The translations under genes were made by a program, and so were the position numbers. Positions 34,601 to 42,839 of a stretch of DNA of 56,453 nt are shown piece after piece. The stretch is from positions 1 through 56,453 of the forward strand of contig JAJYPD010000013.1 in NCBI GenBank assembly GCA_021795715.1, read 5' to 3'. Source of the DNA: Pseudomonadota bacterium. Lineage in GTDB: Bacteria; Pseudomonadota; Gammaproteobacteria; Acidiferrobacterales; Acidiferrobacteraceae. The stretch's first letter is position 1. Each line of letters starts with the position of its first letter. The notes under the pieces were generated by a model that was not told where the DNA came from, searched no databases, and saw only the letters and a program-made list of their open reading frames with translations.

Positions 34601-34904
34601 CGGCGCGCGCAACGAGTGGGCGCTGACGGCGGCGCAGGGGGAGGGAGACATCCGTCATGTCCGGGTCGACCGGACTTTTGTCGACGAAGCCGGCGTGCGC
34701 TGGATCGTCGACTACAAGACGAGTCGCCACGAGGGCGCAGGGCTTGCCGAATTTCTCGACGAACAGCAGGGCCGCTACCGGGATCAGTTGGAGGGCTACG
34801 CCCGTTTTCTGGCGGCCTTCGACCCGCGGCCGATCGAGCTGGTTTTGTACTTTCCGCTGTTGCAGGAGTGGCGCCGCTGGACCTACGATCCCGTCACCCC
34901 CTGA
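31641..34904 (+). CDS. AddA-like UvrD/Rep superfamily helicase-nuclease
   Basis: A 1087-aa SF1A helicase with a C-terminal nuclease. Visible motifs: QAPAGSGKTELLIQRYLAL (Walker A, about residue 20), ALTFTRKAAEEMRTR (Ia), LLIDEFQDTSVLQ (II), VGDPMQSIYGFRKAEV (III), LISNFRS (IV), TIHKAKGLEYDTVILPGL (V), LMYVACTRARRNLH (VI). The nuclease motif WIVDYKTSRHE lies near residue 1028. With the AddB-like protein it would resect double-strand breaks for RecA loading. I start at the ATG at 31641, which has GGAG 6 nt upstream; the ATG at 31635 sits on the ribosome site itself. Confidence 0.9.
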   Translation: MPDDRAARAEALDPRRSFIVQAPAGSGKTELLIQRYLALLATVDAPEEVVALTFTRKAAEEMRTRVLAALSAVGGPPPAETHGQVTRSLAQAVAARATERSWEITSCPARLRIGTFDALCAMLVTQSPVAAGAGAALDVTEDAGALYEEAALALFARLDDKDAVGEALAELLPALANDVDKFVTLVAGLLARREQWLPLLLGSVEDGGGLPRAVLESALAAFREALARRLDDLCPRPVRPLLCRLGEAADGAHSWDPARLSDPAEGFTLWQILAGQLLTKNGTLRKKKPPAWSSEWESFAEVAEALAGIPGLEEALGDVAAAGPCTYSDSQWRRLAALTTLLPVAAAELLLVFQAHRTWDFTEVGLRAVQLLGAAEAPTTMALRLDYQIRHLLIDEFQDTSVLQYRLLEGLTAGWAPGDGHTLFVVGDPMQSIYGFRKAEVGLFTRLRMQGVHNVPVAPLTLISNFRSQAAIVEWVNAAFARIMPAAAHADEGAVPYAASHPAREAGGHIGIHALADADLDQEAACVAELARVALAKDAEQSIAVLVRSRGHGHAVATALAKAGLPFAAVAMYSLAAREVVRDLLALTTVLVMPGARLELLACLRAPWCGLDLGDLAALAEGHTGSLWARMADAEALDGLSADGRARVGRFHAVMSEALAACAQLPLSRRVEQAWWALGGPAVVPAQDALEEAELFLRVLGGCERAGDVDLAILQAQVDALYAPADAGPGRVQILTIHKAKGLEYDTVILPGLARKGQPDKKPLLLAVERGGREPSLLFAPLKLAAEDHDALYDSLWALQQRKSRHEDARLMYVACTRARRNLHLVAHYKTKANGDIAVAERLKVLWPAIEEAFTAAARAGTPPTIPASAAAAAPVMRRLPAAWRADDLPPWPAAPRSDPSQPVFDWASVRIRIVGLLVHALLAEISLGPLPDPGDAMTAWEGMVRGQARRFGLTGEDLAFVLASVMEAVRKTLADPKGRQLIAPRPGARNEWALTAAQGEGDIRHVRVDRTFVDEAGVRWIVDYKTSRHEGAGLAEFLDEQQGRYRDQLEGYARFLAAFDPRPIELVLYFPLLQEWRRWTYDPVTP

Positions 34905-34938
34905 AACGCGGCCGGTCAGCGCGGTGTGCAGGACGCAG

Positions 34939-34965
34939 AAAAACCCCCTCTCATGGAGAGGGGGT
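34939..34965 (-). terminator. Terminator of the GT83/Emr operon
   Basis: A perfect 10-bp stem (34943-34952 with 34956-34965, loop ATG) is followed leftward by five T. It is about 70 nt past the stop of the leftward GT83 gene. It could also slow the rightward AddA-like transcript, but there is no T-run on that side. Confidence 0.7.
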
Positions 34966-35034
34966 CCGCCATCATCCCTGATGGGTTGCGCGCGTCCTGC
35001 GACGGTGGAGACTCTACCGTAATGTGCGGCGCCC

Positions 35035-36627
35035 TCACCTCCGACTTTCGGGCAGAATATTCTCCACCACCACATCGTGGCGGTTGGCGGCGACCACCCG
35101 GAAGCGGCCCAGTTTTTCCCACACCGGCCGTTGCGTGCGCGAACCGGCGATGAAGACGTGCCGGTGGTTCAGGAGGTATTCAAGACGCCTGCCTGTGATC
35201 AGGCGCGTGACCTGTTTGTCATGGCGGATGCCGTAATACAGGTCGCCCTGCGCGGGATTCAGCACGTAGATCGGGCGGTCCAGATAGAAGTCGAATGAGG
35301 ACAGATCCTCGTAGCGGTCCACGACGAATACGTCGGCGTGCGGCGTCAGCTCAGGTTTCAAGGCCTCGGCCAGGCCCTTGGAGGCAAACCGCGCGGGATG
35401 GATGAGCGTATAGGCCAGAAACAGTCCCGCAAGTCCCGCAAGCGAGCCCAGCGCGGTCAGGCGCATGCGCCAGATTCTGCGCGGATCTGCGCCTGCGATC
35501 AGGAAGAAGGCCAGGTAGGCGAGGCCCATGCCGGCCAGGTAGATGCGTGTATCGGGATGAGGCAGCCAGGGTACGGCGATGACGGCGACGAGGGTAAGTG
35601 CCGTGAACAGCGCGACCAGGCGGCCCAGCAGCCGGCCGGCCAGATCGGGCAGCGCGCGGCCGACGAAAAGCGCAAGGGCCGGCATGGCCGGCAAGGTGTA
35701 GTAGGACGAGGAGGTTTTCGATAGGGTGAAAAAGATCACGTAGACCGCCGCCCAGATCAACAGGAACCGGTCCAGCGCGTCATAAGGCCAACGCCGCCAG
35801 AGCGCCGCGAGCAGAAAGGGCGTCCACGGAAATATGCCAAACAGCAGGTGTTCGAGATTGTAGTAAAACGGCGGATCGCGGTAGTCGGCCGGCTTTAGGG
35901 TGCCAAGGAAACGGTCGAAATGCTCCTGGACGATGTAACGGTCAAAAAAGTGCGGTACGTGGATGATCATCCACACATGCCAGGGAAGGGCCACCGTCAA
36001 AAAGATCAGCCAGGCGGCAAGAAAAGGCCGCCATCGGATCGTGCGGCGCTGGCTCGCGAGAAAGGCAAGTACAATCAGTCCGGGCAGAACGATGCCGATC
36101 AGCCCTTTCGTCAAACAGGCGAGCGCGCTGGCCGCCGCCGCCAGGTAGAGCCGCCCCGGCCGCCCGGGCTCCTCCATGTACGCGTAGAAGGCGAGCAGCG
36201 TAATGGTGTGAAAAAATGTAAAGGTCATGTCGAACATCGCCAGTTGCGACATGAGGTAAAAGCCGATGGAGGTAAAAAGGATGACCGGCGGCCAAAGCGG
36301 CTCGGTCATGCGCGGCCGGGCGAAGCGCAAGACTACCCACAGGGTGCCGAGTGCGGCCAGCGCCGAGGGCAGGCGCGCGGCGAATTTGCCGACACCGAAG
36401 ATTTTGTAAAAGATCATCACCAGCCAGTAGAAGATCGGCGGCTTTTCGAGATAGGGCATACCATCCAGGCGCGGCATGAGCCAGTTGTGCCGCAGCATTT
36501 CGCGCGGAATCTCCGCATAGAGGCCCTCGTTCAGATTGAAGAGGGGGCGCAGGGCGATGGGCGCCAAAGTGAGGATCAAGATTCCGGCGACGAGTGCTGC
36601 GGCGGCGTGTTGTTGTTGTGTTTTCAT
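35035..36627 (-). CDS. ArnT-like lipid-linked sugar glycosyltransferase (GT83)
   Basis: A 530-aa polytopic membrane protein with about 12 hydrophobic segments. The first periplasmic loop has the acidic catalytic motif of the PMT/ArnT fold (FNLNEGLYAEIPREML, about residues 31-46), followed by MPYLEKPPIFYWLVM. Such enzymes move a sugar (aminoarabinose in ArnT) from undecaprenyl phosphate to lipid A or other periplasmic acceptors. No arn genes are nearby, so the donor is unknown. 60 nt downstream of the EmrB-like gene, with a terminator after it, so probably the last gene of that operon. Confidence 0.82.
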   Translation of the reverse strand: MKTQQQHAAAALVAGILILTLAPIALRPLFNLNEGLYAEIPREMLRHNWLMPRLDGMPYLEKPPIFYWLVMIFYKIFGVGKFAARLPSALAALGTLWVVLRFARPRMTEPLWPPVILFTSIGFYLMSQLAMFDMTFTFFHTITLLAFYAYMEEPGRPGRLYLAAAASALACLTKGLIGIVLPGLIVLAFLASQRRTIRWRPFLAAWLIFLTVALPWHVWMIIHVPHFFDRYIVQEHFDRFLGTLKPADYRDPPFYYNLEHLLFGIFPWTPFLLAALWRRWPYDALDRFLLIWAAVYVIFFTLSKTSSSYYTLPAMPALALFVGRALPDLAGRLLGRLVALFTALTLVAVIAVPWLPHPDTRIYLAGMGLAYLAFFLIAGADPRRIWRMRLTALGSLAGLAGLFLAYTLIHPARFASKGLAEALKPELTPHADVFVVDRYEDLSSFDFYLDRPIYVLNPAQGDLYYGIRHDKQVTRLITGRRLEYLLNHRHVFIAGSRTQRPVWEKLGRFRVVAANRHDVVVENILPESRR

Positions 36628-36687
36628 GAGGGCGATTGTAAAAGGATGCGGGTTGCGCGGTCCATGCGCGCGGCCGCCCGCCCGCGG

Positions 36688-38220
36688 TCAGTGGCCGCCA
36701 CTGCCGATGCCTTCATCGCCGGCCCCAAATGGCGGCTTCGCAAACCAGATCAGCACGAGCAGCGCAAGAAAGATCCAGCCAGACAGCCAGAAGAAATCAT
36801 CAGTGGCCATGACCACCGCGCGGGAGCGCGTCAGGCCGATCAGCAGGGCGACTGCGGCATGATAGGAAAACCCCGCCTGTTCGAGCGCCTGCACGCTCAG
36901 CTGGTAGAGCGGATTGTGCGGGGTGAGATAATCGAGCAGCCGGTACTCATGGAAGGTGGCGCGGCGTGTCCAGACCGTGATGCTAAGCGAGGTTCCAAAG
37001 GAACCGGCGACGAGGCGCATGAAGTTGGAAAGCCCGGCGGCGCTTGCCACGCGCTTTTGCGGCAGGCCCGACAGCACCATCGTGACCACCGGCGTAAAGA
37101 AGGTGGCCATGGCGATGCCCTGCACGAAACGCGGCCAGACGAGATGCGCGAAGTCGACATCGCTTGGGAAGGTGCTGGTCCAGAAAGACACCCCGGCAAA
37201 AACAATGAAGGAGAGGCTGGTGATCGCGCGCAGGTCCATCTTGTGGATGTTGCGCCCGACGAGGGGCGAGAGGATCACGGAGAGCACGCCGATGGGTGCC
37301 GCGGCAAGGCCGGCCCACACCGCGGTGTAGCCGAGATTTGTCTGCAGCCACAAAGGGAAAATGACCACGCCGCCGAAAAACACCATGTAGCCGAGGCTCA
37401 TGGCGATCGTGCCCACCGTGAAATTGCGCTCCCGGAAGAGCGTCAGGTCGACGACCGGGTGTTTTTCCGTGAGCTCCCAGGCGACAAAGAATGACAGCGC
37501 GATGGTGGCGATGACCGCAAGGGCGGTGATCGTGTGTGAGCTGAACCAGTTCAGGTCGTTGCCCTTGTCGAGCATGATCTGCAGGGTGCCCACGCCGGCG
37601 ATGAGCAGGATGATGCCGACAAAGTCGATCGGCACATGCACGCGCTCCGTCTCGTAGGGCGACAGCAGCTCCCAAACCGTGAAGGCGGTGAAGATGCCGA
37701 CCGGTATGTTGATGAAGAAGATCCACGGCCAGGAGATGTCTTCGGTGATGTAGCCGCCCAGGATCGGTCCGAGAATGGGGGCGACCACCACGGTCATCGA
37801 CCACAGCGCCAGGGCCAGACCCTTTTTGTCGGGTGGATAACTGCGCAGCAGCAGACTTTGCGAGAGCGGAATCATCGGTCCGCCGACGGCCCCCTGGATC
37901 ACGCGGAAGACGAGCAAAGTGGGGAGATTGGGCGCCATGCCGCAGGCCCACGAGGCGAGCGTAAAGAGGAGTGTGGCGAGCACGAAAAGCCGCACCTCAC
38001 CGAGTCTGCGTGCCGCAAAACCCGTCATCGGCAGCGCGATGGCGTTGCTCACCGCAAACGATGTGATGACCCAGGCCCCTTGATCGGGACTGACGGCGAG
38101 GTCACCGGCGATGGTTGGAATCGACACGTTGGCAATCGAGGTGTCGAGCACCTGCATGAACGTGCCGAGCGCCAGCGCGATGGTGATGAGGCCCAGGGGG
38201 ACCTCCGGGCGCTGCGCCAT
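36688..38220 (-). CDS. emrB: EmrB-type MFS multidrug exporter (DHA2)
   Basis: A 510-aa 14-TM proton antiporter. Motif D1 is LDTSIANVSIPTIAGDL (about residues 25-41), motif A GFAARRLGEVRLFVL, motif C (RVIQGAVGGPMIPLSQSL) in TM5, and PWIFFINIPVGIF between TM6 and TM7. With the periplasmic adaptor directly upstream (stop and start adjacent) and an outer-membrane factor before that, it forms a tripartite EmrAB-TolC-type pump. Substrate unknown; hydrophobic toxins are usual. Confidence 0.9.
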   Translation of the reverse strand: MAQRPEVPLGLITIALALGTFMQVLDTSIANVSIPTIAGDLAVSPDQGAWVITSFAVSNAIALPMTGFAARRLGEVRLFVLATLLFTLASWACGMAPNLPTLLVFRVIQGAVGGPMIPLSQSLLLRSYPPDKKGLALALWSMTVVVAPILGPILGGYITEDISWPWIFFINIPVGIFTAFTVWELLSPYETERVHVPIDFVGIILLIAGVGTLQIMLDKGNDLNWFSSHTITALAVIATIALSFFVAWELTEKHPVVDLTLFRERNFTVGTIAMSLGYMVFFGGVVIFPLWLQTNLGYTAVWAGLAAAPIGVLSVILSPLVGRNIHKMDLRAITSLSFIVFAGVSFWTSTFPSDVDFAHLVWPRFVQGIAMATFFTPVVTMVLSGLPQKRVASAAGLSNFMRLVAGSFGTSLSITVWTRRATFHEYRLLDYLTPHNPLYQLSVQALEQAGFSYHAAVALLIGLTRSRAVVMATDDFFWLSGWIFLALLVLIWFAKPPFGAGDEGIGSGGH

Positions 38221-39390
38221 CTAGTGGGTCCTGCGTGCGCCGTTGGCGCGGAGGATCCGGCGGACGATGCGTTCGCCGCGGCGTATGTTCCGGCCGTAGA
38301 CGGGCGTTTGGTAGACCGGCCTCGATGGCGGGCGCTGCGCCAGCATGCGGCCGCTTGTGTCATGGATATTGACGGTGGCGGTGGCCGAGAGGCCGACGCG
38401 CAGGGGGTGTGTTTCGAGAGCCCTTGCCGGCAGGCTGATGCGCACCGGCACGCGCTGCACGATGCGGATCCAGTTGCCGCTCGCGTTGTTGGGCGGCAGG
38501 ATCGAAAACGCCGACCCGGTGCCTGCGCCGATGCCGACGACACGTCCCCGATAGACGACGGCGTCACCGTACAGGCTGGTCACGACGCGCGCCTTCTGGC
38601 CGAGGCGCAGCGATCCCAGGTCGTCTTCCTTGAAGTTCGCCGTGATCCACAAATGGGAGAGCGGGATGATGACCATAAGCGGCTGTCCCGGCGCGATGTG
38701 TTCGCCAAGCTGCACGCTGCGTTTGGCCACGTAGCCGCTCACCGGAGCGCGCACCACGCAGCGTGCTAGCGCCGTATAGGCGGCCAGCACGCGCGCCTCG
38801 GCGATGCGCACGGCCGGCCACTGGGCGATCGGACCGTGACCGAGAACGGCGGCCACGGCGGCCGCCTGCGCCCGGGCCGCCCGATAACGGGCGCCAAGCG
38901 CCTGGGCGCGGGCGCGCATGTCCTGCCAGGTTTCCGCGGAGATGGCGTGGATGGCCATGAGATGCGCCCGGCGGCGCACTTTGCCGAGCGCCTCCCGGTA
39001 GACGCTGCGGGCGGCGCGCGCCTCGGCCTTTAGGGCCTTTAGGCGGGCGCGTGTCGCGCAGGCGTCGCGGATCGCGAGCGCCAGCGCCCCCTCCTGCCGG
39101 CGCAGGCGGATGCGGGCATCGGTCGGATCGAGCGCGATCAGCACCTGGCCCCGGCGGACGCGGTCGGTGTCGTCGACGCCGATGGTCTCGACGGTTCCCG
39201 GTACCCGCGCGGTGATGGCCACCAGGTTGCCGTGGACATAGGCGTCATCGGTCGACGCGTAGTAGCGCCCGACGAAGAGCCAATAGACGAAATAGCCAAG
39301 CGCGATGAGCAGAAAGAATCCGGTCAGGCCAAGGAGGGCCCGTTTACGTTTGGCGCTGCCTGGATCGGCCGTGTGCGTCGAAGCGTTCAT
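38221..39390 (-). CDS. emrA: EmrA/HlyD-type membrane-fusion protein
   Basis: A 389-aa periplasmic adaptor. An N-terminal TM (ALLGLTGFFLLIALGYFVYWLFVG, residues about 14-37), then the EmrA motif YASTDDAYVHGNLVAITARVPGTV (barrel-sandwich), a coiled-coil hairpin of about 100 residues, and the closing half LGEHIAPGQPLMVIIPL. It links the EmrB transporter with the outer-membrane factor. Its stop lies immediately before the EmrB start. Confidence 0.9.
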   Translation of the reverse strand: MNASTHTADPGSAKRKRALLGLTGFFLLIALGYFVYWLFVGRYYASTDDAYVHGNLVAITARVPGTVETIGVDDTDRVRRGQVLIALDPTDARIRLRRQEGALALAIRDACATRARLKALKAEARAARSVYREALGKVRRRAHLMAIHAISAETWQDMRARAQALGARYRAARAQAAAVAAVLGHGPIAQWPAVRIAEARVLAAYTALARCVVRAPVSGYVAKRSVQLGEHIAPGQPLMVIIPLSHLWITANFKEDDLGSLRLGQKARVVTSLYGDAVVYRGRVVGIGAGTGSAFSILPPNNASGNWIRIVQRVPVRISLPARALETHPLRVGLSATATVNIHDTSGRMLAQRPPSRPVYQTPVYGRNIRRGERIVRRILRANGARRTH

Positions 39391-39399
39391 GATCCGTCC

Positions 39400-40854
39400 T
39401 TAAGCGTGATCGCGGTAGCCGCCGCCGAGCGCCTGGATCAGCGCGAGATCGGCCAACAGCAGGCGTGTGCGCGCCGTGGCAAGCTCACGTTCGGCGCCCA
39501 GCACAGCCAGCCGCGATTCGCGGATGGGAATCGGACCGTCCACGCCCGCGCGCCGGCGCGCCATGACGAACCGGTAGCCAAGGCGCGCGTGGCGGCAGGC
39601 GCGGCGGGCGAACTGCTCCTGGCGGTGCGCAAGACGGATGCCGGCGAGCGCGCGTGCCACCTGCGCGCTGGCATCGAGGATGGCTTTGTTATAGAGGGCG
39701 ACCGCCGCATCATAGCGGGCCCGCGCCGCGCTCAAGTGCGCCCGCCGCGCGCCCGCATGAAACAGCGGGAGATGAATGGCCGGACCTATGTCGGCCGTGA
39801 TGTTGGCCGGATCAAAGAGGCTCGTCAGGGAAATACTCTGGAACGCGAGGCTCCCTGTGAGCGAAATGTTGGGATAGTAGCCGGCTTGCGCCGCGTCGAT
39901 GCCGGCGGCCGCGGCCTGTACCTGCCAGTAGCGCGCGCGCAGATCCGGGCGGCGTGCGAGCAGTTCGAGAGGCAGTTGCGCGGGCGCTGCGAAACCACGC
40001 ACCGCCAGCACGCGGGGAATGGGAAGAGAGGGGCTGTAACGGGGCCCGCGGCCCACCAGTGCGGCGAGCGCAAGCCGCAATCGCGCGACCGCAAGTTCGG
40101 CGGCCGCCCGTTGCCGGTCGGCGGTTGCGCGCGCATCTTCGGCGGATTCATAGCGCAAAGCGCTGACAATGCCGGCCCGGTAACGCTGCGCCATCAGGGC
40201 CGCCAGGCGGGTGCGCACACGCGCGCCGGCGCGCGCCAGACGCAGGTCTTGACTGGCCTCGCCCAACGCGAAGTAGGTGCGGGCGATGCCGGTGCTGACG
40301 AGCAGGCGTGTTTCGGCGTCAATCGCCCAGGCGGCGCGCGCCCGGCCGATCGCCGCACGCAGCTGCGCGTGCCTGGAATCCCACCACGACAGATCATAAC
40401 GGCCGCTGATGCCGGCGCTGCCGTAGTCGACGGTGTGGCCGGCGAAAGGCGGCGGAATGAGGCCGGTGGCCGAGGCGCGTTGCCGATCCACCGTGCCGTC
40501 GGCGGCCAGCGCCGGCCCGAGAGCACCGCCGGCTTCGCCGATGGCCGCCTGGGCGACACGGGCGCGGGCGAGCGCCGCCTTCAAGGTGCCGCTTGCGCGC
40601 AGGCCCATGGTGATCAGCCGATCCAGGGACGGGTCGTGAAAGGCGCGCCACCAGCGGGTCTTGGGCCAGGGCGCAGGTGCAGTGCGGACATCGGCGGCGC
40701 GCACATGGGGGGCTTGCCGGCGCGGCGTGAGCAGCGCATGGCGCGGTGCCGGCACGCAGCCTGCCAGGGCGATCATCACGGCTAAGACGAGCGATGCGCG
40801 TGCCCGGTCGATCGTTTTGCGGCGCAGGTGACGGGACGTTCCGTCGGGCGTCAT
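39400..40854 (-). CDS. NodT/OprM-family outer-membrane efflux lipoprotein
   Basis: A 484-aa outer-membrane channel. A lipoprotein signal with lipobox LAGC (Cys33) is followed by two OEP repeats; ISGRYDLSWWDSRHAQLRAA and PNISLTGSLAFQSISL are typical strand/helix blocks. I start at the ATG at 40854; a frame extends to 40920 but would place 55 residues before the lipobox. First gene of the efflux operon, 9 nt before the adaptor gene. Confidence 0.88.
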   Translation of the reverse strand: MTPDGTSRHLRRKTIDRARASLVLAVMIALAGCVPAPRHALLTPRRQAPHVRAADVRTAPAPWPKTRWWRAFHDPSLDRLITMGLRASGTLKAALARARVAQAAIGEAGGALGPALAADGTVDRQRASATGLIPPPFAGHTVDYGSAGISGRYDLSWWDSRHAQLRAAIGRARAAWAIDAETRLLVSTGIARTYFALGEASQDLRLARAGARVRTRLAALMAQRYRAGIVSALRYESAEDARATADRQRAAAELAVARLRLALAALVGRGPRYSPSLPIPRVLAVRGFAAPAQLPLELLARRPDLRARYWQVQAAAAGIDAAQAGYYPNISLTGSLAFQSISLTSLFDPANITADIGPAIHLPLFHAGARRAHLSAARARYDAAVALYNKAILDASAQVARALAGIRLAHRQEQFARRACRHARLGYRFVMARRRAGVDGPIPIRESRLAVLGAERELATARTRLLLADLALIQALGGGYRDHA

Positions 40855-41056
40855 CCGCTGGGGATCCGGTTTGGCCACGGGCTGCGTGGCGCACTGTGTT
40901 TCGGCATGCTCAGGGCGCAAGGGCGGAGGTGATGTCCCGTATTTCTATGCTTTTCGTGGATCGATTGCGACCGGTTCCGCCTTTCGCGCGGCGGATCCGA
41001 TGGCGCCTTCCGAGGCCCGCCTTGCATGCGTTTCGAGATCCCGCGGCGGCTTGGGC

Positions 41057-41085
41057 ATTGCATACCAAGTGCTATGGTGTGTCAA
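41057..41085 (-). promoter_or_regulatory. Candidate promoter of the efflux operon
   Basis: Reading leftward, a consensus TTGACA (41080-41085) and TGCAAT (41057-41062) are 17 nt apart, overlapping the pirin stop codon. It would give a leader of about 200 nt to the outer-membrane factor gene. Confidence 0.4.
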
Positions 41086-41786
41086 GCCGGCCGCAGATCA
41101 AAGAGCAAGGTCTCGCAGTCCTCGGTGGCCTCCAGCTGCAATACCGTTTCGTCTTCCGCAAGGCATGCGTCCCCGGCGGAGAATTCCACGCCATTGATAC
41201 GCAGGCTTCCGCGCGCCACCTGCAGATAACCGGCGCGGCGGCCGCTGAACGTGTAACTCTGGCGATCGCCGGCGGCCAGATCCGTGACCAGCAGTTTCGC
41301 ATCCTGGTGCCAGTGCAGGCTGTCGTCGCGGGTATCACCGGAGGCCAGCATCTGCCAGCGGCGCAGACGCCCGGGGATCGGCGCCTGACGTTGTTCGTAT
41401 GCGGGCGGGTAGCCGCGGCGGTCCGGCAGCACCCAGATCTGCAGCAGATGGACGGGCGTATCGTGACTGTCATTGAATTCGCTGTGCACGACCCCGCGGC
41501 CCGCGCTCATGCGCTGCACCTCGCCTGGGCCGATGACCGAGCCATGACCCATGCTGTCTTCGTGACGCAGCGCGCCGCTCATGACAAAAGTCAGGATCTC
41601 CATATCCTGGTGAGGGTGGGACGGAAAGCCGCCACCTCCGGCGATCAGATCCTCGTTGATCACGCGCAGATCACTAAACCCCATGTGTCTGGGATCGTAA
41701 TAACCGGCAAAGGAAAAGCTGTGGCGGCTTTGCAGCCAGCCGTGATCGGCGTATCCCCGTTCGGCGGAGGGGCGGTGGCGGATCAT
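41082..41786 (-). CDS. Pirin family protein
   Basis: A 234-aa bicupin. The N-terminal cupin has the metal-binding [12 protein letters not shown] (His and Glu ligands, about residues 57-68), GVVHSEFN (His, about 99) and the pirin signature [10 protein letters not shown]. Bacterial pirins with this pattern (YhhW group) can show quercetinase activity; the in vivo role is unclear. It overlaps the WrbA gene by 4 nt, and the pair is divergent from an HxlR regulator, a common quinone/electrophile-response arrangement. Confidence 0.9.
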   Translation of the reverse strand: MIRHRPSAERGYADHGWLQSRHSFSFAGYYDPRHMGFSDLRVINEDLIAGGGGFPSHPHQDMEILTFVMSGALRHEDSMGHGSVIGPGEVQRMSAGRGVVHSEFNDSHDTPVHLLQIWVLPDRRGYPPAYEQRQAPIPGRLRRWQMLASGDTRDDSLHWHQDAKLLVTDLAAGDRQSYTFSGRRAGYLQVARGSLRINGVEFSAGDACLAEDETVLQLEATEDCETLLFDLRPA

Positions 41787-42388
41787 GCGCGCGTCAAGCG
41801 GCCGGTGATGGTGGCGACATGCTCACCCTGGAAGCGGGCGATATCCAGTTCATTGGCAGAGGGCATGCGGCTGCCGTCGCCGTTGGAAAGGGTGCCTGCG
41901 CCATAGGGCGATCCGCCGCTGACCTCGTCCATGCGTGTCAAACCGGGGCAGCTGTAGGGTACGCCGACGATGACCATGCCGTGATGCAAAAGGGTCGCAT
42001 GGAAGGACGTGATGGTCGTTTCCTGGCCACCGTGCTGGCTGGCGGTGCTGACAAAGACGCTGCCCACCCGGCCGACCAGTTTGCCCTCGCGCCACAACCC
42101 GCCCGTGGCATCGAGAAAGCTGCGCATGGGGCTTGCCATGTTGCCAAAGCGCGTCGGGGTGCCGAAGATGATCGCGTCGTAGTGGGCGAGCTCGTCGGGT
42201 TGCGCCACGGGTGCCTTCTGGTCTGTCTTGGCGTGCATTTTGGCGAGGACATCGGCCGGCAACAGTTCCGGGACGCGCTTGATGTCGACGGTGGTGCCGG
42301 CGACCTTGCGTGCCCCCTCGGCGACGGCCTGGGCCATTTGTTCGACGTGGCCCCAGGTGCTGTAATAGAGAACGAGGATTTTGCTCAT
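41783..42388 (-). CDS. wrbA: NAD(P)H:quinone oxidoreductase, WrbA
   Basis: A 201-aa flavodoxin-fold FMN enzyme that reduces quinones by two electrons, avoiding semiquinone radicals. FMN phosphate loop [12 protein letters not shown] (residues 8-19), GTPTRFGNM (about 76) and [12 protein letters not shown] (about 114) are all present; length matches WrbA. AGGAGGC precedes the ATG. Likely induced through the adjacent HxlR regulator by quinones or other electrophiles. Confidence 0.93.
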   Translation of the reverse strand: MSKILVLYYSTWGHVEQMAQAVAEGARKVAGTTVDIKRVPELLPADVLAKMHAKTDQKAPVAQPDELAHYDAIIFGTPTRFGNMASPMRSFLDATGGLWREGKLVGRVGSVFVSTASQHGGQETTITSFHATLLHHGMVIVGVPYSCPGLTRMDEVSGGSPYGAGTLSNGDGSRMPSANELDIARFQGEHVATITGRLTRA

Positions 42389-42424
42389 GATGCCTCCTTT
42401 GGTTGGCGTTGTGTGCGCCCTATC

Positions 42425-42467
42425 TAACCGCTTGCGGTTATGAAAGGGAAGTAGGTACTATAAAGTA
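42425..42467. promoter_or_regulatory. Two operator-like palindromes between wrbA and the HxlR gene
   Basis: A 16-bp perfect palindrome TAACCGC-TT-GCGGTTA (42425-42440) and TACT-ATAA-AGTA (42456-42467) lie in the 82-nt divergent intergenic region. The second resembles the TACT...AGTA half-sites of HxlR/YodB-type regulators and ends 3 nt before the HxlR ATG, so it would autorepress. Confidence 0.6.
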
Positions 42468-42470
42468 ACT

Positions 42471-42839
42471 ATGTCTACCCTGCCCTCCACATCCGCCTCG
42501 CCGCCCGTCGAAGGGTCGCCGCCGCACTGTCCGGTGGATGCGGTGTTGCGCCTGCTCGCGGGGCCTTGGACGACCCATGTGTTGTGGATCCTGCAGACAC
42601 GCGGCGAATTGCGCTTTGGCGCATTGAAACGCGCCATCCCAGGCATATCGAGCCGCCTGCTGACCGAGCGCCTGCGGCGCCTGATGACAGCCGGTTTCGT
42701 CGTGCGCGCCTGCCAGCCGACGGTACCGCCGCAGGTTTCCTACCGCCTGTCCGAGCGCGGTTGCCGCCTCGGCGAGGTGCTGGCGTCGCTTGAGCCCATC
42801 GCCCGATCCTGGGAGGAACAGGAAGGTGGTCTCCCATGA
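42471..42839 (+). CDS. HxlR family transcriptional regulator
   Basis: A 122-aa winged-helix protein. The conserved Cys in the N-terminal HCPVDAVLRLLAGPWTTHVL context (about residue 20) is the redox/quinone sensor in YodB and HypR relatives. Recognition helix GISSRLLTERLRRLMTAGFV; wing PPQVSYRLSERGCRL. Divergent from wrbA-pirin, which it likely represses until quinones or thiol-reactive agents modify the Cys. Overlaps rmuC by 4 nt. Confidence 0.9.
   Translation: MSTLPSTSASPPVEGSPPHCPVDAVLRLLAGPWTTHVLWILQTRGELRFGALKRAIPGISSRLLTERLRRLMTAGFVVRACQPTVPPQVSYRLSERGCRLGEVLASLEPIARSWEEQEGGLP

Noticed and set aside
34943-34965. Hairpin as forward terminator of the AddA-like gene
   Set aside because: There is no T-run after it on the plus strand; the T-run is on the minus strand, so it serves the GT83 gene.
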